In this document: piece after piece, positions 1 through 5,606 of the stretch | How positions within the stretch are numbered: position 1 is the first letter of the stretch | Layout: each line of letters starts with the position of its first letter | From: an uncultured Chloroflexota bacterium | GTDB lineage: Bacteria > Chloroflexota > Anaerolineae > Aggregatilineales > Phototrophicaceae | Length of the DNA stretch: 6,014 nt | Reading direction: 5' to 3' | Assembly: GCA_937927665.1 (NCBI GenBank) | Contig: CALBRY010000453.1 | Span: forward strand, 1 to 6,014 | Notes under the pieces: generated by a model | What the model was told of the DNA's origin: nothing | Seen by the model: only the letters and a program-made list of their open reading frames with translations | The model's database searches: none | Made by a program: the position numbers and the translations under genes

Positions 1-1839
1 CACCTGTTGATCTTCGTACACAGTCGCGCTGGTCGATTGCACCGGAGCGCCGCTTTCCGCATCCGTCACCCATGCCAGCAGTTCATCCGCCGCGATTTTC
101 GTCGTGATCACCGTATCGCTGACGATCAAGAAATGCCCCGTCGGCATAAACCCTTGTGCCGATGTTTCCGGCGAAGAAAAACGCAGGAAATACACACCGG
201 GCGGCAGTCCTGTTTCACCCTCGCTGACCGTGACTTGTGTCGCCGCGCCGGGGGTTTCGATTTCGATGTAATACTCGTTCAAATCGCCTTCCGCGATCCA
301 ACCGCGCCGCCCGTCGGGGAGTTCTACCTCCCACCACACGAATTCATTCGCACATGTCGATCCGCCGACGATGGGCAGAATCGCATTCGTGTACAGCACG
401 GTCAAAACCTCGCCATCTACAGGCGTTTGACGAACGCGCACCGCATCAGCGATCACCCGCACCGAATCGCCAATCCGAACGCGGCTTTCTGGCGCGCCTT
501 CGCATGTTGTCGATGCGCCGATCTCCGATCCGAGATCGAGCAGTTCATAACGCCGTTGATTTTCCGGCGTATCCGATTGGATCGACCACGAGCGCAAAAG
601 CTGCGCCGCATCCGGCGTATACGATCCCGCCGGATCATAATACGTTTCGCCTGTCACCTGCCGCAGCAGATCATCGACCGGCACGCGGTAGAGTTCCAGA
701 TCAACACGGCTGACGTTGCGATGTGTGATAAAGACCTGTGTTTGTGGGCTGTAAGCATTATAAAAACCGATCCCGCTCGGCGCTTGCAGCGCAATATCCG
801 GCGAGTACGGCAGGGTGCGGTAGCGCACGATCAATTCTGTTTCGATCCGGTTGCCGTAGCTGTCTTCCATCCCCGGCTGGATCGTGATCGTGTAATCAGT
901 GCTTGGTTCGCTGGAGAATGCCAGCGTGTAGCTGTTATCCCATTCGCTGTAATACGTATCGAATTCGTTGAATGGCTCCGGTTCGATCTTCACATGATCG
1001 CGGATCGTTTCCGGGTTCATTGGCGAAGCGAAAAAGAGTGTGAAACCGTTATACGGCTGTGCGTCCGTCTGCCCATCAAACGGCGATGTATTCAGGACTC
1101 TCGGAAGCGGCACCGTCGTGAAGCGAATTTCGTTTGTGCCTTCCAAGCCTGCCCCGCCGCCCGCCGCTAGCTGAGCATCCGGGGAGAAGCCCGCCGCATA
1201 AAGCGTGTTGATGTTCAGCGACTCGACGGGTATGAACCGGAATCCGGTCGAATCGTCGTTCCATTCAAACGCTCCCCACATCGTCAGCACTTCGCTGATC
1301 ACCGGGCGTAAGTAGAACGCCGCCTCAGCGAGGGTGCGATCCACCGGAACGCTGAACGTAAACCCGATCGTCGTTGTCAGCGAAACACCGCTCGCGCCGT
1401 TTTCGGGGAAGGTTTCGACGATCACCGGCGCGGCGGTTGTGAATGTCCACGTAAACGGTTCAGCGAGTGCCGCCCCATCGACAGCCGTCAATCCCGCGTC
1501 AACCGTCACTGTGTAAGACTGCCCTGCCGCTAATCCCGGCTGCGGACGGAATGTATAAATCGACGTATTGATCCACTCGCCTTCGCCGCTCACCGGCGGA
1601 TCGATCACGAGCGGATCGGGAAGATCACCCGCTTCTTGCGCTGTCACCAGCGGCACAACCGGGCGGTTGAAGATGACAACGATCAATGCGTCAGGGGTGA
1701 CTCCCACACTATCAGCGGCGGGCAGCACATCCGCCACCTGAAGCATTCCGACCGCCGTCTCCGGCGGCACATCTTGCGCGTAAATCGCCCCTCCTAAGAG
1801 GAGGACAAGCGCCAGCAATGGGATCAGCAGCTTTGGCAT
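1..1839 (-). CDS. Secreted bacterial alpha-2-macroglobulin family protein with Ig-like and SH3b domains, N-terminal 613 residues (3' end off the window)
   Basis: The frame is open from an ATG at 1839 to the left edge with no stop, and AAGGA sits six bases upstream of the start. Residues 1-21 are a signal peptide (one Lys, a Leu-rich core, probable cleavage IYA|QD). There is no lipobox Cys, so it looks exported rather than a lipoprotein. Residues about 30-135, 137-240 and 245-345 are three Ig-like (Big_5/SbsA-type) repeats, each with an 'NxP/SPM' type strand and ending in a Thr-rich FTT or YRT strand. Residues about 346-437 begin a macroglobulin domain (RNVSRVDLELYRVP, 374-387). Residues 446-525 are an SH3b domain (VRVRQTP 467-473, WWEVE, GWIAEG). 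Residues 545-573 resume the macroglobulin fold, and AWVTDAESGAPV (589-600) marks the next MG domain. Bacterial members trap proteases through a thioester (CxEQ), which would lie outside the window. The family call is confident; the exact role is inferred. Confidence 0.85.
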   Translation of the reverse strand, partial: MPKLLIPLLALVLLLGGAIYAQDVPPETAVGMLQVADVLPAADSVGVTPDALIVVIFNRPVVPLVTAQEAGDLPDPLVIDPPVSGEGEWINTSIYTFRPQPGLAAGQSYTVTVDAGLTAVDGAALAEPFTWTFTTAAPVIVETFPENGASGVSLTTTIGFTFSVPVDRTLAEAAFYLRPVISEVLTMWGAFEWNDDSTGFRFIPVESLNINTLYAAGFSPDAQLAAGGGAGLEGTNEIRFTTVPLPRVLNTSPFDGQTDAQPYNGFTLFFASPMNPETIRDHVKIEPEPFNEFDTYYSEWDNSYTLAFSSEPSTDYTITIQPGMEDSYGNRIETELIVRYRTLPYSPDIALQAPSGIGFYNAYSPQTQVFITHRNVSRVDLELYRVPVDDLLRQVTGETYYDPAGSYTPDAAQLLRSWSIQSDTPENQRRYELLDLGSEIGASTTCEGAPESRVRIGDSVRVIADAVRVRQTPVDGEVLTVLYTNAILPIVGGSTCANEFVWWEVELPDGRRGWIAEGDLNEYYIEIETPGAATQVTVSEGETGLPPGVYFLRFSSPETSAQGFMPTGHFLIVSDTVITTKIAADELLAWVTDAESGAPVQSTSATVYEDQQV

Positions 1840-1872
1840 AGCCAGCCATCCTTTTTCAGCACAATCATAATT

Positions 1873-1886
1873 GGGCATTATAGCCC
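1873..1886 (-). promoter_or_regulatory. Candidate -10 element for the macroglobulin gene
   Basis: A perfect TATAAT on the minus strand (1882 down to 1877) lies about 38 bases before the macroglobulin ATG, in the 75-bp gap after the DUF218 stop. It is framed by GGGC and GCCC arms, which makes a 14-bp dyad. No good -35 hexamer is found 16-18 bp upstream, so this is a candidate only. If real, the macroglobulin would have its own promoter besides any read-through from the DUF218 gene. Confidence 0.4.
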
Positions 1887-1914
1887 GTGTTCGATAAGCG
1901 TAGGGTCGCCGTGG

Positions 1915-2538
1915 TTAAATCGATGGGATATGGGTGTATGGCAGATTAAAAAGTTCCTGAACCGCCTGCCAATGGAGCGCCGCAACCTCGCGCAGAATCG
2001 CAAAGACATACGTCGGGATTGCCGGGTTCACCGTTGGGCTGGGATACACCGTTATGCCCTCAAGGTTGAAAATCCACTGTGCGCGCAGCAGATGAAACCC
2101 ATCCGTCACGAGTACGGCACTCGTCCAGCCGTTTTCGTTCATAATCGGATGCGTGTAAATCGCGTTTTCTTCGGTGCTGCGGCTGCGTTCTTCCAAGACG
2201 ATCGCCTCATCGGGGACGCCTTCTTCGATCAAGACTTCGCGGCACGCATCCGCCTCGCTGCGGACGCGTCCGATCGCCACGCCGCCCGTGCAGATTAGCA
2301 TCGGCGCGTACCCCTGCCGCCATAGATCAGCGGCATAACGCGTGCGTCGGGTCAATGCCGCGCCCGCTTCGCCATCGTAGCGAAGCCCTGCCCCCAACAC
2401 GATGATAACATCGGCGTCTTGGGCATGATCGGTTTGACCGTAAAAATGCACAGCAAGGAGCAGCACGAAAAAGACGACCAGTTCTACGCCAATCACAATC
2501 AGAATCAACCGGAACGCGGTTTTGAGCAGTCGTTTCAA
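1915..2538 (-). CDS. YdcF/SanA/ElyC family (DUF218) membrane-anchored protein
   Basis: The protein has 207 residues. Residues 8-33 form one N-terminal membrane segment after a KR-rich start (N-in), placing the DUF218 domain outside the membrane. The domain shows the family's ordered signatures: DVIIVLGAG (43-51), DGE and a following R, TGG (84-86), SEAD (94-97), the E-x-x-SRST-x-EN stretch (116-125) and VTDGFHLLRA (144-153), which matches VTDxxHxxRA. The start is TTG at 2538. An in-frame TAG lies six bases upstream, so no longer start is possible, and GAGG sits nine bases before the TTG. E. coli members (ElyC, SanA, YdcF) act in envelope integrity or envelope polysaccharide metabolism, but the reaction is not settled and is not claimed here. 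It diverges from the nucleotidyltransferase gene and precedes the macroglobulin gene by 75 bp on the same strand, so co-transcription is possible. Confidence 0.88.
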   Translation of the reverse strand: MKRLLKTAFRLILIVIGVELVVFFVLLLAVHFYGQTDHAQDADVIIVLGAGLRYDGEAGAALTRRTRYAADLWRQGYAPMLICTGGVAIGRVRSEADACREVLIEEGVPDEAIVLEERSRSTEENAIYTHPIMNENGWTSAVLVTDGFHLLRAQWIFNLEGITVYPSPTVNPAIPTYVFAILREVAALHWQAVQELFNLPYTHIPSI

Positions 2539-2574
2539 GCGCTATTGCCTCGTCTCGTTCACGATAACGCGGGC

Positions 2575-2581
2575 TATTATA
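2575..2581. promoter_or_regulatory. Candidate shared -10 region of a divergent promoter pair
   Basis: The 69-bp gap between the two divergent genes has one AT-rich patch. Read on the plus strand it gives TATTAT (2575-2580), about 27 bases before the nucleotidyltransferase ATG. Read on the minus strand it gives a perfect TATAAT (2581-2576), about 37 bases before the DUF218 TTG. Both distances suit a -10 element. Neither strand has a convincing -35 at 17 bp; a minus-strand TTGACA at 2595-2590 is only 8 bp away, which is too close. The call is therefore tentative. Confidence 0.35.
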
Positions 2582-2593
2582 AGGGAAACTGTC

Positions 2594-2604
2594 AAGGAGG
2601 TGAT
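2594..2604 (+). promoter_or_regulatory. Full-length Shine-Dalgarno sequence that fixes the nucleotidyltransferase start
   Basis: AAGGAGGTGAT is an uninterrupted complement to the usual 3' end of bacterial 16S rRNA. GGAGG ends seven bases before the ATG at 2608. It is much stronger than the other ribosome sites in the window, predicts efficient translation, and rejects the longer in-frame start at 2419, which would run back through the DUF218 gene. Confidence 0.85.
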
Positions 2605-2607
2605 GTC

Positions 2608-3489
2608 ATGAGTGCATCCATACACGCATTTGCGCGCTCAATTGCCGAGCGTCTAACAGCCATCGAAGGTGTGATCGCGGTATCGTTGGGCGGTTCATGG
2701 GCGCGCGGCACAGCCGACGCCAATTCGGATGTGGATCTCGGTATTTATTACGACAGCGATCACCGCCCATCGCTGACGGCGCTAAACGCGCTGGCGGTCG
2801 AACTCGATGATCGGCACGGTGCTGCCGGCGATGTGATAACGCCCTACGGCGAATGGGGACAGTGGATTGATGGCGGCGGCTGGCTGACGATCAACGGGCG
2901 GCGCGTCGATTGGCTGTACCGGAACATGGCGCGTGTCACCCACTTTGTAGACGAATGCGCCGCCGGACGTCCGGCGATTCATTATCAGGCGGGGCATCCA
3001 TTCGGATTCAATACGGCGATCTACATCGGTGAGGTGTTTTACACAATTCCGCTGGTCGATCCACACGGAGCGTTAGCGGCGCTCAAGGCAAAAACAACGC
3101 CGTATCCGCCGCCGCTGAAGCAGGCAATGATCCGCGCCATGTGGGAAGCGCGTTTCTCGCTCGATACCGCGCAAAAATCCGCCGGACGCGGCGATGTTTA
3201 TCATGTCACCGGCAGCATCTTCCGCGCCGTTTCGGTGATGACTCAAACGCTGTTCGCGCTAAACGAACGCTATTGGATCAACGAAAAGAAAGCTGTTGCG
3301 ATGACGGCGGAATTTTCGCGCGTGCCGCCTGATTATGCCCAGCGGATCGGCGCGATTCTCGGCACACTTGGCGAATCCGCCCCACAGCTCGAAGCCGCGC
3401 TCACAGAATGCCTCGCACTGGTCACGCATGTTGAGGCGTTGTGCGCCGATTCCGCCAATGATCCCATATGGAAAGCACCGCCGCTGTAA
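2608..3489 (+). CDS. Nucleotidyltransferase-fold protein (Pol beta/MNT superfamily), 293 residues, substrate unknown
   Basis: The N-terminal half has the nucleotidyltransferase signature: GGSWARGT (28-35) followed by SDVDLG (40-45), where D41 and D43 are the metal-binding Asp pair. A third carboxylate is likely D101 in the strand GRRVDWLYR (97-105). Further recognisable stretches are the Gly-rich WIDGGGWLT (86-94), HYQAGHPFGF and the VDPHG turn. The C-terminal third is mainly helical (ALNERYWINEKKAV), as in stand-alone nucleotidyltransferases that carry an all-helical substrate domain. I recognise the pattern from uncharacterised proteins annotated as 'nucleotidyltransferase domain-containing'. 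Resistance-type aminoglycoside transferases share the core motif, but nothing here proves an antibiotic substrate. It is the only plus-strand gene, has no adjacent HEPN or antitoxin partner, and its last 68 bp overlap the 3' end of the opposing glycosyltransferase gene. The start is set by the strong Shine-Dalgarno at 2594. Confidence 0.85.
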   Translation: MSASIHAFARSIAERLTAIEGVIAVSLGGSWARGTADANSDVDLGIYYDSDHRPSLTALNALAVELDDRHGAAGDVITPYGEWGQWIDGGGWLTINGRRVDWLYRNMARVTHFVDECAAGRPAIHYQAGHPFGFNTAIYIGEVFYTIPLVDPHGALAALKAKTTPYPPPLKQAMIRAMWEARFSLDTAQKSAGRGDVYHVTGSIFRAVSVMTQTLFALNERYWINEKKAVAMTAEFSRVPPDYAQRIGAILGTLGESAPQLEAALTECLALVTHVEALCADSANDPIWKAPPL

Positions 3490-4714
3490 ACAGCACCGCG
3501 ATCATCGGCTCAAGCATGGAGCGCTCACGGGTATCCATGCCCGCGCTTTTAACGATCAGCGTTCCGGCGGTGTAGTACACGATCGGTAAACATGTGCTGA
3601 TCAGCAGCATCCAGCGCCGCTGACGCAAAGCGATCACCACGCCGATCAACGCGCCGAGAACAAACACGACATTGAACGCGGCGATCAAAAGCGTGCCAGC
3701 GTTGATCACATCGGGAAATAAGCCGTACATGCGCGCAAACCCGATCGGAAATGTCGCCAGCGTGATCAGCGGGTTGGCGCTAAAAATCTCCCACGCCGTC
3801 CGGTTGAGCGCATCCTGTACGTTGGGCGGCGCGGCGAGAAAGCTGTGTCGCGTGCCTTCGTCAATCGTCTCGAACTCCAAGCCTGCATATGCCGCCACGC
3901 GCTCATTGATCGACACATACACCTGTTCAATCGGCTGATCAGTGGCGATCCGCTCGACGGATGCCGCGTGATAATAAACCATCGTATACGGCGCAACCGT
4001 TGAAAAACTCGGCGTATTAAATACCCGCGCGTTGTGGAGTGTCCACGCGGCAGACCCGATCGCGCACACGGTGACAAACGCGAATACGCGCCGCCACTGA
4101 TGACGATTCTTAACCAGCCACCACGCACCGATCGCTATCCAAAACAGATACGTCGATGGGCGTACATATGCCGATCCCATCAGCGCGGCTCCGGCGGCGA
4201 TGCTCCACCCGAAGCTCGACTCAGGCTGCATAGCGCGCAGCACCGCGATCAATGCGATTAACAAAAGGATATTGGCGAGCGGTTCGGGACCCAGAAACGC
4301 CGAATACAGCACCATCGTCGGCTCAAGCGCAAGGATGATCCCGACTCCGCGTGCAAGCCGCTCATCGGGATGCAGTTGACGCGCAAAAACCATCCCCAAA
4401 ACAGCGGTCAGCGCTCCCATGAGGATATTTGCGCCGATGATCAGCGGCGGATTGATATTGAAAAATGCGACCCACAACGGGAACAGCGGCGGACGCACAA
4501 GAAACAAACTATTTGTGAAATCCCCCACCGTGCGGATATGTTCCGCGCCGATGCGATACAGGATGTAATCCCCGCTTTCAAAAGCAGCGAGATCGGGCGT
4601 ATAGATCGCAGCGGCATAAATCAAGCGTGCGGCAATCGCCAAGAACAAGACAAAAATCATCCAACGACGCACAGAAGCTCTCCCGGATGAAGCGCGGGCG
4701 GCAATTGGCAGCAT
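3422..4714 (-). CDS. Polytopic GT-C fold glycosyltransferase (PMT/ArnT, GT39-like), 430 residues
   Basis: The hydrophobic profile suggests about ten membrane segments (roughly residues 18-38, 88-112, 122-140, 146-165, 172-195, 211-228, 316-335, 342-367, 372-392 and 405-420). After the first segment an acidic loop carries D49 (ESGDYILYRIGAEHI), the position of the catalytic Asp in GT-C enzymes. RPPLFPLW (74-81) matches the (R)PPLYP motif, and GPEPLAN and AYVRPSTYLF match later conserved points. A soluble loop lies at about residues 230-310, and RERSMLEPM before the last segment resembles the family's R-x-x-x-P end. Such enzymes move a sugar or mannose from a polyprenyl phosphate to an acceptor outside the membrane; donor and acceptor cannot be read here. 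The ATG at 4714 has GAGG four bases upstream. Only 38 bp separate it from an upstream terminator, so its promoter must be very close or overlap that hairpin. Confidence 0.8.
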   Translation of the reverse strand: MLPIAARASSGRASVRRWMIFVLFLAIAARLIYAAAIYTPDLAAFESGDYILYRIGAEHIRTVGDFTNSLFLVRPPLFPLWVAFFNINPPLIIGANILMGALTAVLGMVFARQLHPDERLARGVGIILALEPTMVLYSAFLGPEPLANILLLIALIAVLRAMQPESSFGWSIAAGAALMGSAYVRPSTYLFWIAIGAWWLVKNRHQWRRVFAFVTVCAIGSAAWTLHNARVFNTPSFSTVAPYTMVYYHAASVERIATDQPIEQVYVSINERVAAYAGLEFETIDEGTRHSFLAAPPNVQDALNRTAWEIFSANPLITLATFPIGFARMYGLFPDVINAGTLLIAAFNVVFVLGALIGVVIALRQRRWMLLISTCLPIVYYTAGTLIVKSAGMDTRERSMLEPMIAVLFTAAVLSIWDHWRNRRTTPQHA

Positions 4715-4746
4715 TTTACCTCAATAGCGGGTAGGAAATCGGCAAT

Positions 4747-4777
4747 AAAAAAGGGCAGTCCAATAAGCGACTGCCCT
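4747..4777 (-). terminator. Intrinsic terminator after the DUF3892 gene
   Basis: GGGCAGTC (4753-4760) and GACTGCCC (4769-4776) form a perfect 8-bp stem, 9 bp with the flanking A-T pair, around an 8-base loop. In the minus direction it is followed by TTTTTTATT (from 4752 down), a classical U-tract, and it begins 17 bases after the DUF3892 stop. Read on the plus strand it is followed by TCTTTT, so it could stop transcription both ways. Confidence 0.9.
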
Positions 4778-4793
4778 CTTTTGCATTATTCAC

Positions 4794-5117
4794 CTAACAT
4801 TCCGGCAGACTGCCTAGATTGTCAGCGTCGGTACGATTTCCGTCGGTTCGTAGGTACTTCTTCCAGTTGGCGGCGGTAACCACTCTTACGTCGTCACCCG
4901 GATAGAAGTCTGATCCATTATTAGAGAATGCGGTGATGAACCTTGTACCGCTCTCAATACGATGGATAACCTGTTCGCGAGTCCAAAGCTGTGGCGAGTC
5001 GATAGTAGAAGCATGTACGTATCGCACGCCCAACCATCCAATGTACAGACGATTTCCGTATGCGTCCCTCACATACCGAACGCAAGTGATTGCATAATCA
5101 GCCCATTGGGTTGACAT
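4794..5117 (-). CDS. DUF3892 domain-containing protein, 107 residues
   Basis: I recognise the DUF3892 pattern: an N-terminal ITCVRY strand (10-15), a Trp-Gly rich turn (IGWLG, 26-30), the V-I-x-x-I-x-x-G segment (50-57) followed by RFIT, a YLRT strand (88-91) and the very characteristic end DNLGSLPEC (99-107). The whole protein is essentially the domain and has no signal peptide or membrane segment, so it should be cytoplasmic. The family is small, widespread and of unknown function, and members tend to be scattered accessory genes. The ATG at 5117 is preceded by GGAG about ten bases upstream, a loose but usable ribosome site. The gene follows the YjzC-like gene on the same strand with a 153-bp gap and ends directly before a strong terminator. 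Its base composition is less GC-rich than the neighbouring large genes. Confidence 0.8.
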   Translation of the reverse strand: MSTQWADYAITCVRYVRDAYGNRLYIGWLGVRYVHASTIDSPQLWTREQVIHRIESGTRFITAFSNNGSDFYPGDDVRVVTAANWKKYLRTDGNRTDADNLGSLPEC

Positions 5118-5166
5118 ATTGTTTTATCTCCATTTTCATACCCCGCAGTATCTTGCGCGTGGGAAT

Positions 5167-5181
5167 ACATACGTGGTATGT
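5167..5181. promoter_or_regulatory. Operator-like inverted repeat in the DUF3892 leader
   Basis: ACATAC and GTATGT are perfect 6-bp arms around a 3-bp centre (15 bp in all), lying about 50 bp before the DUF3892 ATG. The arms are too short and AT-rich for a stable RNA hairpin. The size and symmetry fit a dimeric repressor site, but chance cannot be excluded and no regulator gene is in the window. Confidence 0.3.
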
Positions 5182-5227
5182 TATGTGTTCTCTTGGATGA
5201 TGTGTGGTGAGGGAAAGATAGCTGTTC

Positions 5228-5246
5228 CAACGGGTACCAGCCGTTG
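5228..5246 (-). other. Short stem-loop 25 bases after the YjzC-like gene
   Basis: CAACGG and CCGTTG form a perfect 6-bp stem with a 7-base loop. There is no T-tract on the minus side, so it is not a typical intrinsic terminator. It could stabilise the 3' end of the small upstream message or be chance. Confidence 0.35.
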
Positions 5247-5270
5247 AGTATCTTCCCCCACCATACGATG

Positions 5271-5471
5271 TTATTTGCCTCTACCCGAGTTGTTCTTCGT
5301 CGGATCGACAACGACCCACTTTTGATTAGGTTTCGGTGTGGGCGGCAGCGGCTTATCTTTCACCACTGTAATCTCATTTCCACCCTGACCACCCCTTGGA
5401 CCAACTGGAATGGCTTGTCCAGATCGGTCTGCTCGTTCACCGGGCTTCTGCCCGTTCTGCTTGTTTCCCAT
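5271..5471 (-). CDS. YjzC-like small protein, 66 residues, function unknown
   Basis: The protein is short, basic and hydrophilic. I recognise the pattern of the YjzC-type family: KPGERADRSGQ (9-19), the GPRGG turn (24-28), EITVVKDKPLPPTPKPNQKW (33-52) and VVDPTKN (54-60). The Pro-rich LPPTPKP core and the closing D-x-TK are the most diagnostic parts. It has no membrane segment or signal peptide, and many glycines and prolines suggest a small beta-rich or partly disordered protein. The ATG at 5471 is preferred because GAGG lies six bases upstream. A GTG at 5498 would add nine residues (with KRKK) but has no comparable ribosome site. It lies downstream of nrdJ on the same strand, separated by a hairpin, and upstream of the DUF3892 gene. 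Its reaction or partner is unknown and none is inferred. Confidence 0.75.
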   Translation of the reverse strand: MGNKQNGQKPGERADRSGQAIPVGPRGGQGGNEITVVKDKPLPPTPKPNQKWVVVDPTKNNSGRGK

Positions 5472-5566
5472 CTTTTTCCTCTTGGTACTGACGAACACGC
5501 TTTACCTGATTTACCTAAGATGTCGTCCTCTTCTTAACATCACATCGCAATCACCCCCTTTTAAGA

Positions 5567-5590
5567 GGGGCATTCACTATCGAACGCCCC
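5567..5590 (-). terminator. Terminator-like hairpin after nrdJ
   Basis: On the minus strand GGGGCGTTC pairs with GAATGCCCC (nine pairs, one G-U) around a 6-base loop, starting 17 bases after the nrdJ stop. It is followed by TCTTAAAA, which is a poor U-tract, so termination may be partial and some transcripts may continue into the YjzC-like gene. Confidence 0.6.
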
Positions 5591-5606
5591 CAATTCTGAC
5601 ATTCAG

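Larger units (their letters stand above)
5118..5270 (-). other. Intergenic leader of the DUF3892 gene
   Basis: This 153-bp gap holds no credible gene. It contains two short dyads, listed separately (5167-5181 and 5228-5246). A weak TATGTAT on the minus strand near the first dyad could be a -10, but no good -35 accompanies it. Confidence 0.5.

Noticed and set aside
7..1170. 387-residue open frame on the plus strand
   Set aside because: The translation is Arg/His/Cys-rich with no recognisable motif, and it lies wholly antisense to the macroglobulin frame, which has a signal peptide, domain motifs and a ribosome site.
1..1849. Alternative ATG at 1849 for the macroglobulin gene
   Set aside because: It is in a different frame from the protein. 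The ATG at 1839 is in frame and follows AAGGA at a good distance.
1930..2298. Plus-strand 122-residue frame
   Set aside because: It lies antisense within the DUF218 gene, and its composition is that of a shadow frame with no motif.
2590..2595. Perfect TTGACA on the minus strand as a -35
   Set aside because: It is only 8 bp from the TATAAT on the same strand instead of about 17, and it overlaps the nucleotidyltransferase ribosome site.
2419..2607. 63-residue N-terminal extension of the nucleotidyltransferase
   Set aside because: It would run antisense through the start of the DUF218 gene and has no family similarity, while the perfect Shine-Dalgarno sits just before the ATG at 2608.
2608..3489. 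Aminoglycoside-resistance enzyme or toxin-antitoxin component
   Set aside because: Only the general nucleotidyltransferase core is present. There is no adjacent HEPN gene and no specific resistance signature, so a precise call is not supported.
3766..4128. 120-residue minus-strand frame inside the glycosyltransferase gene
   Set aside because: It is same-strand but out of frame, Arg/Ser-rich and without membrane segments or motifs.
5069..5311. 80-residue minus-strand frame between the two small genes
   Set aside because: It overlaps both neighbours, shows no family pattern and lacks a clear ribosome site.
5551..5590. Direct or inverted CCCCT/GGGG repeats as a mobile-element end
   Set aside because: They are explained by the hairpin downstream of nrdJ. 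No transposase, matching second end or target duplication is visible.
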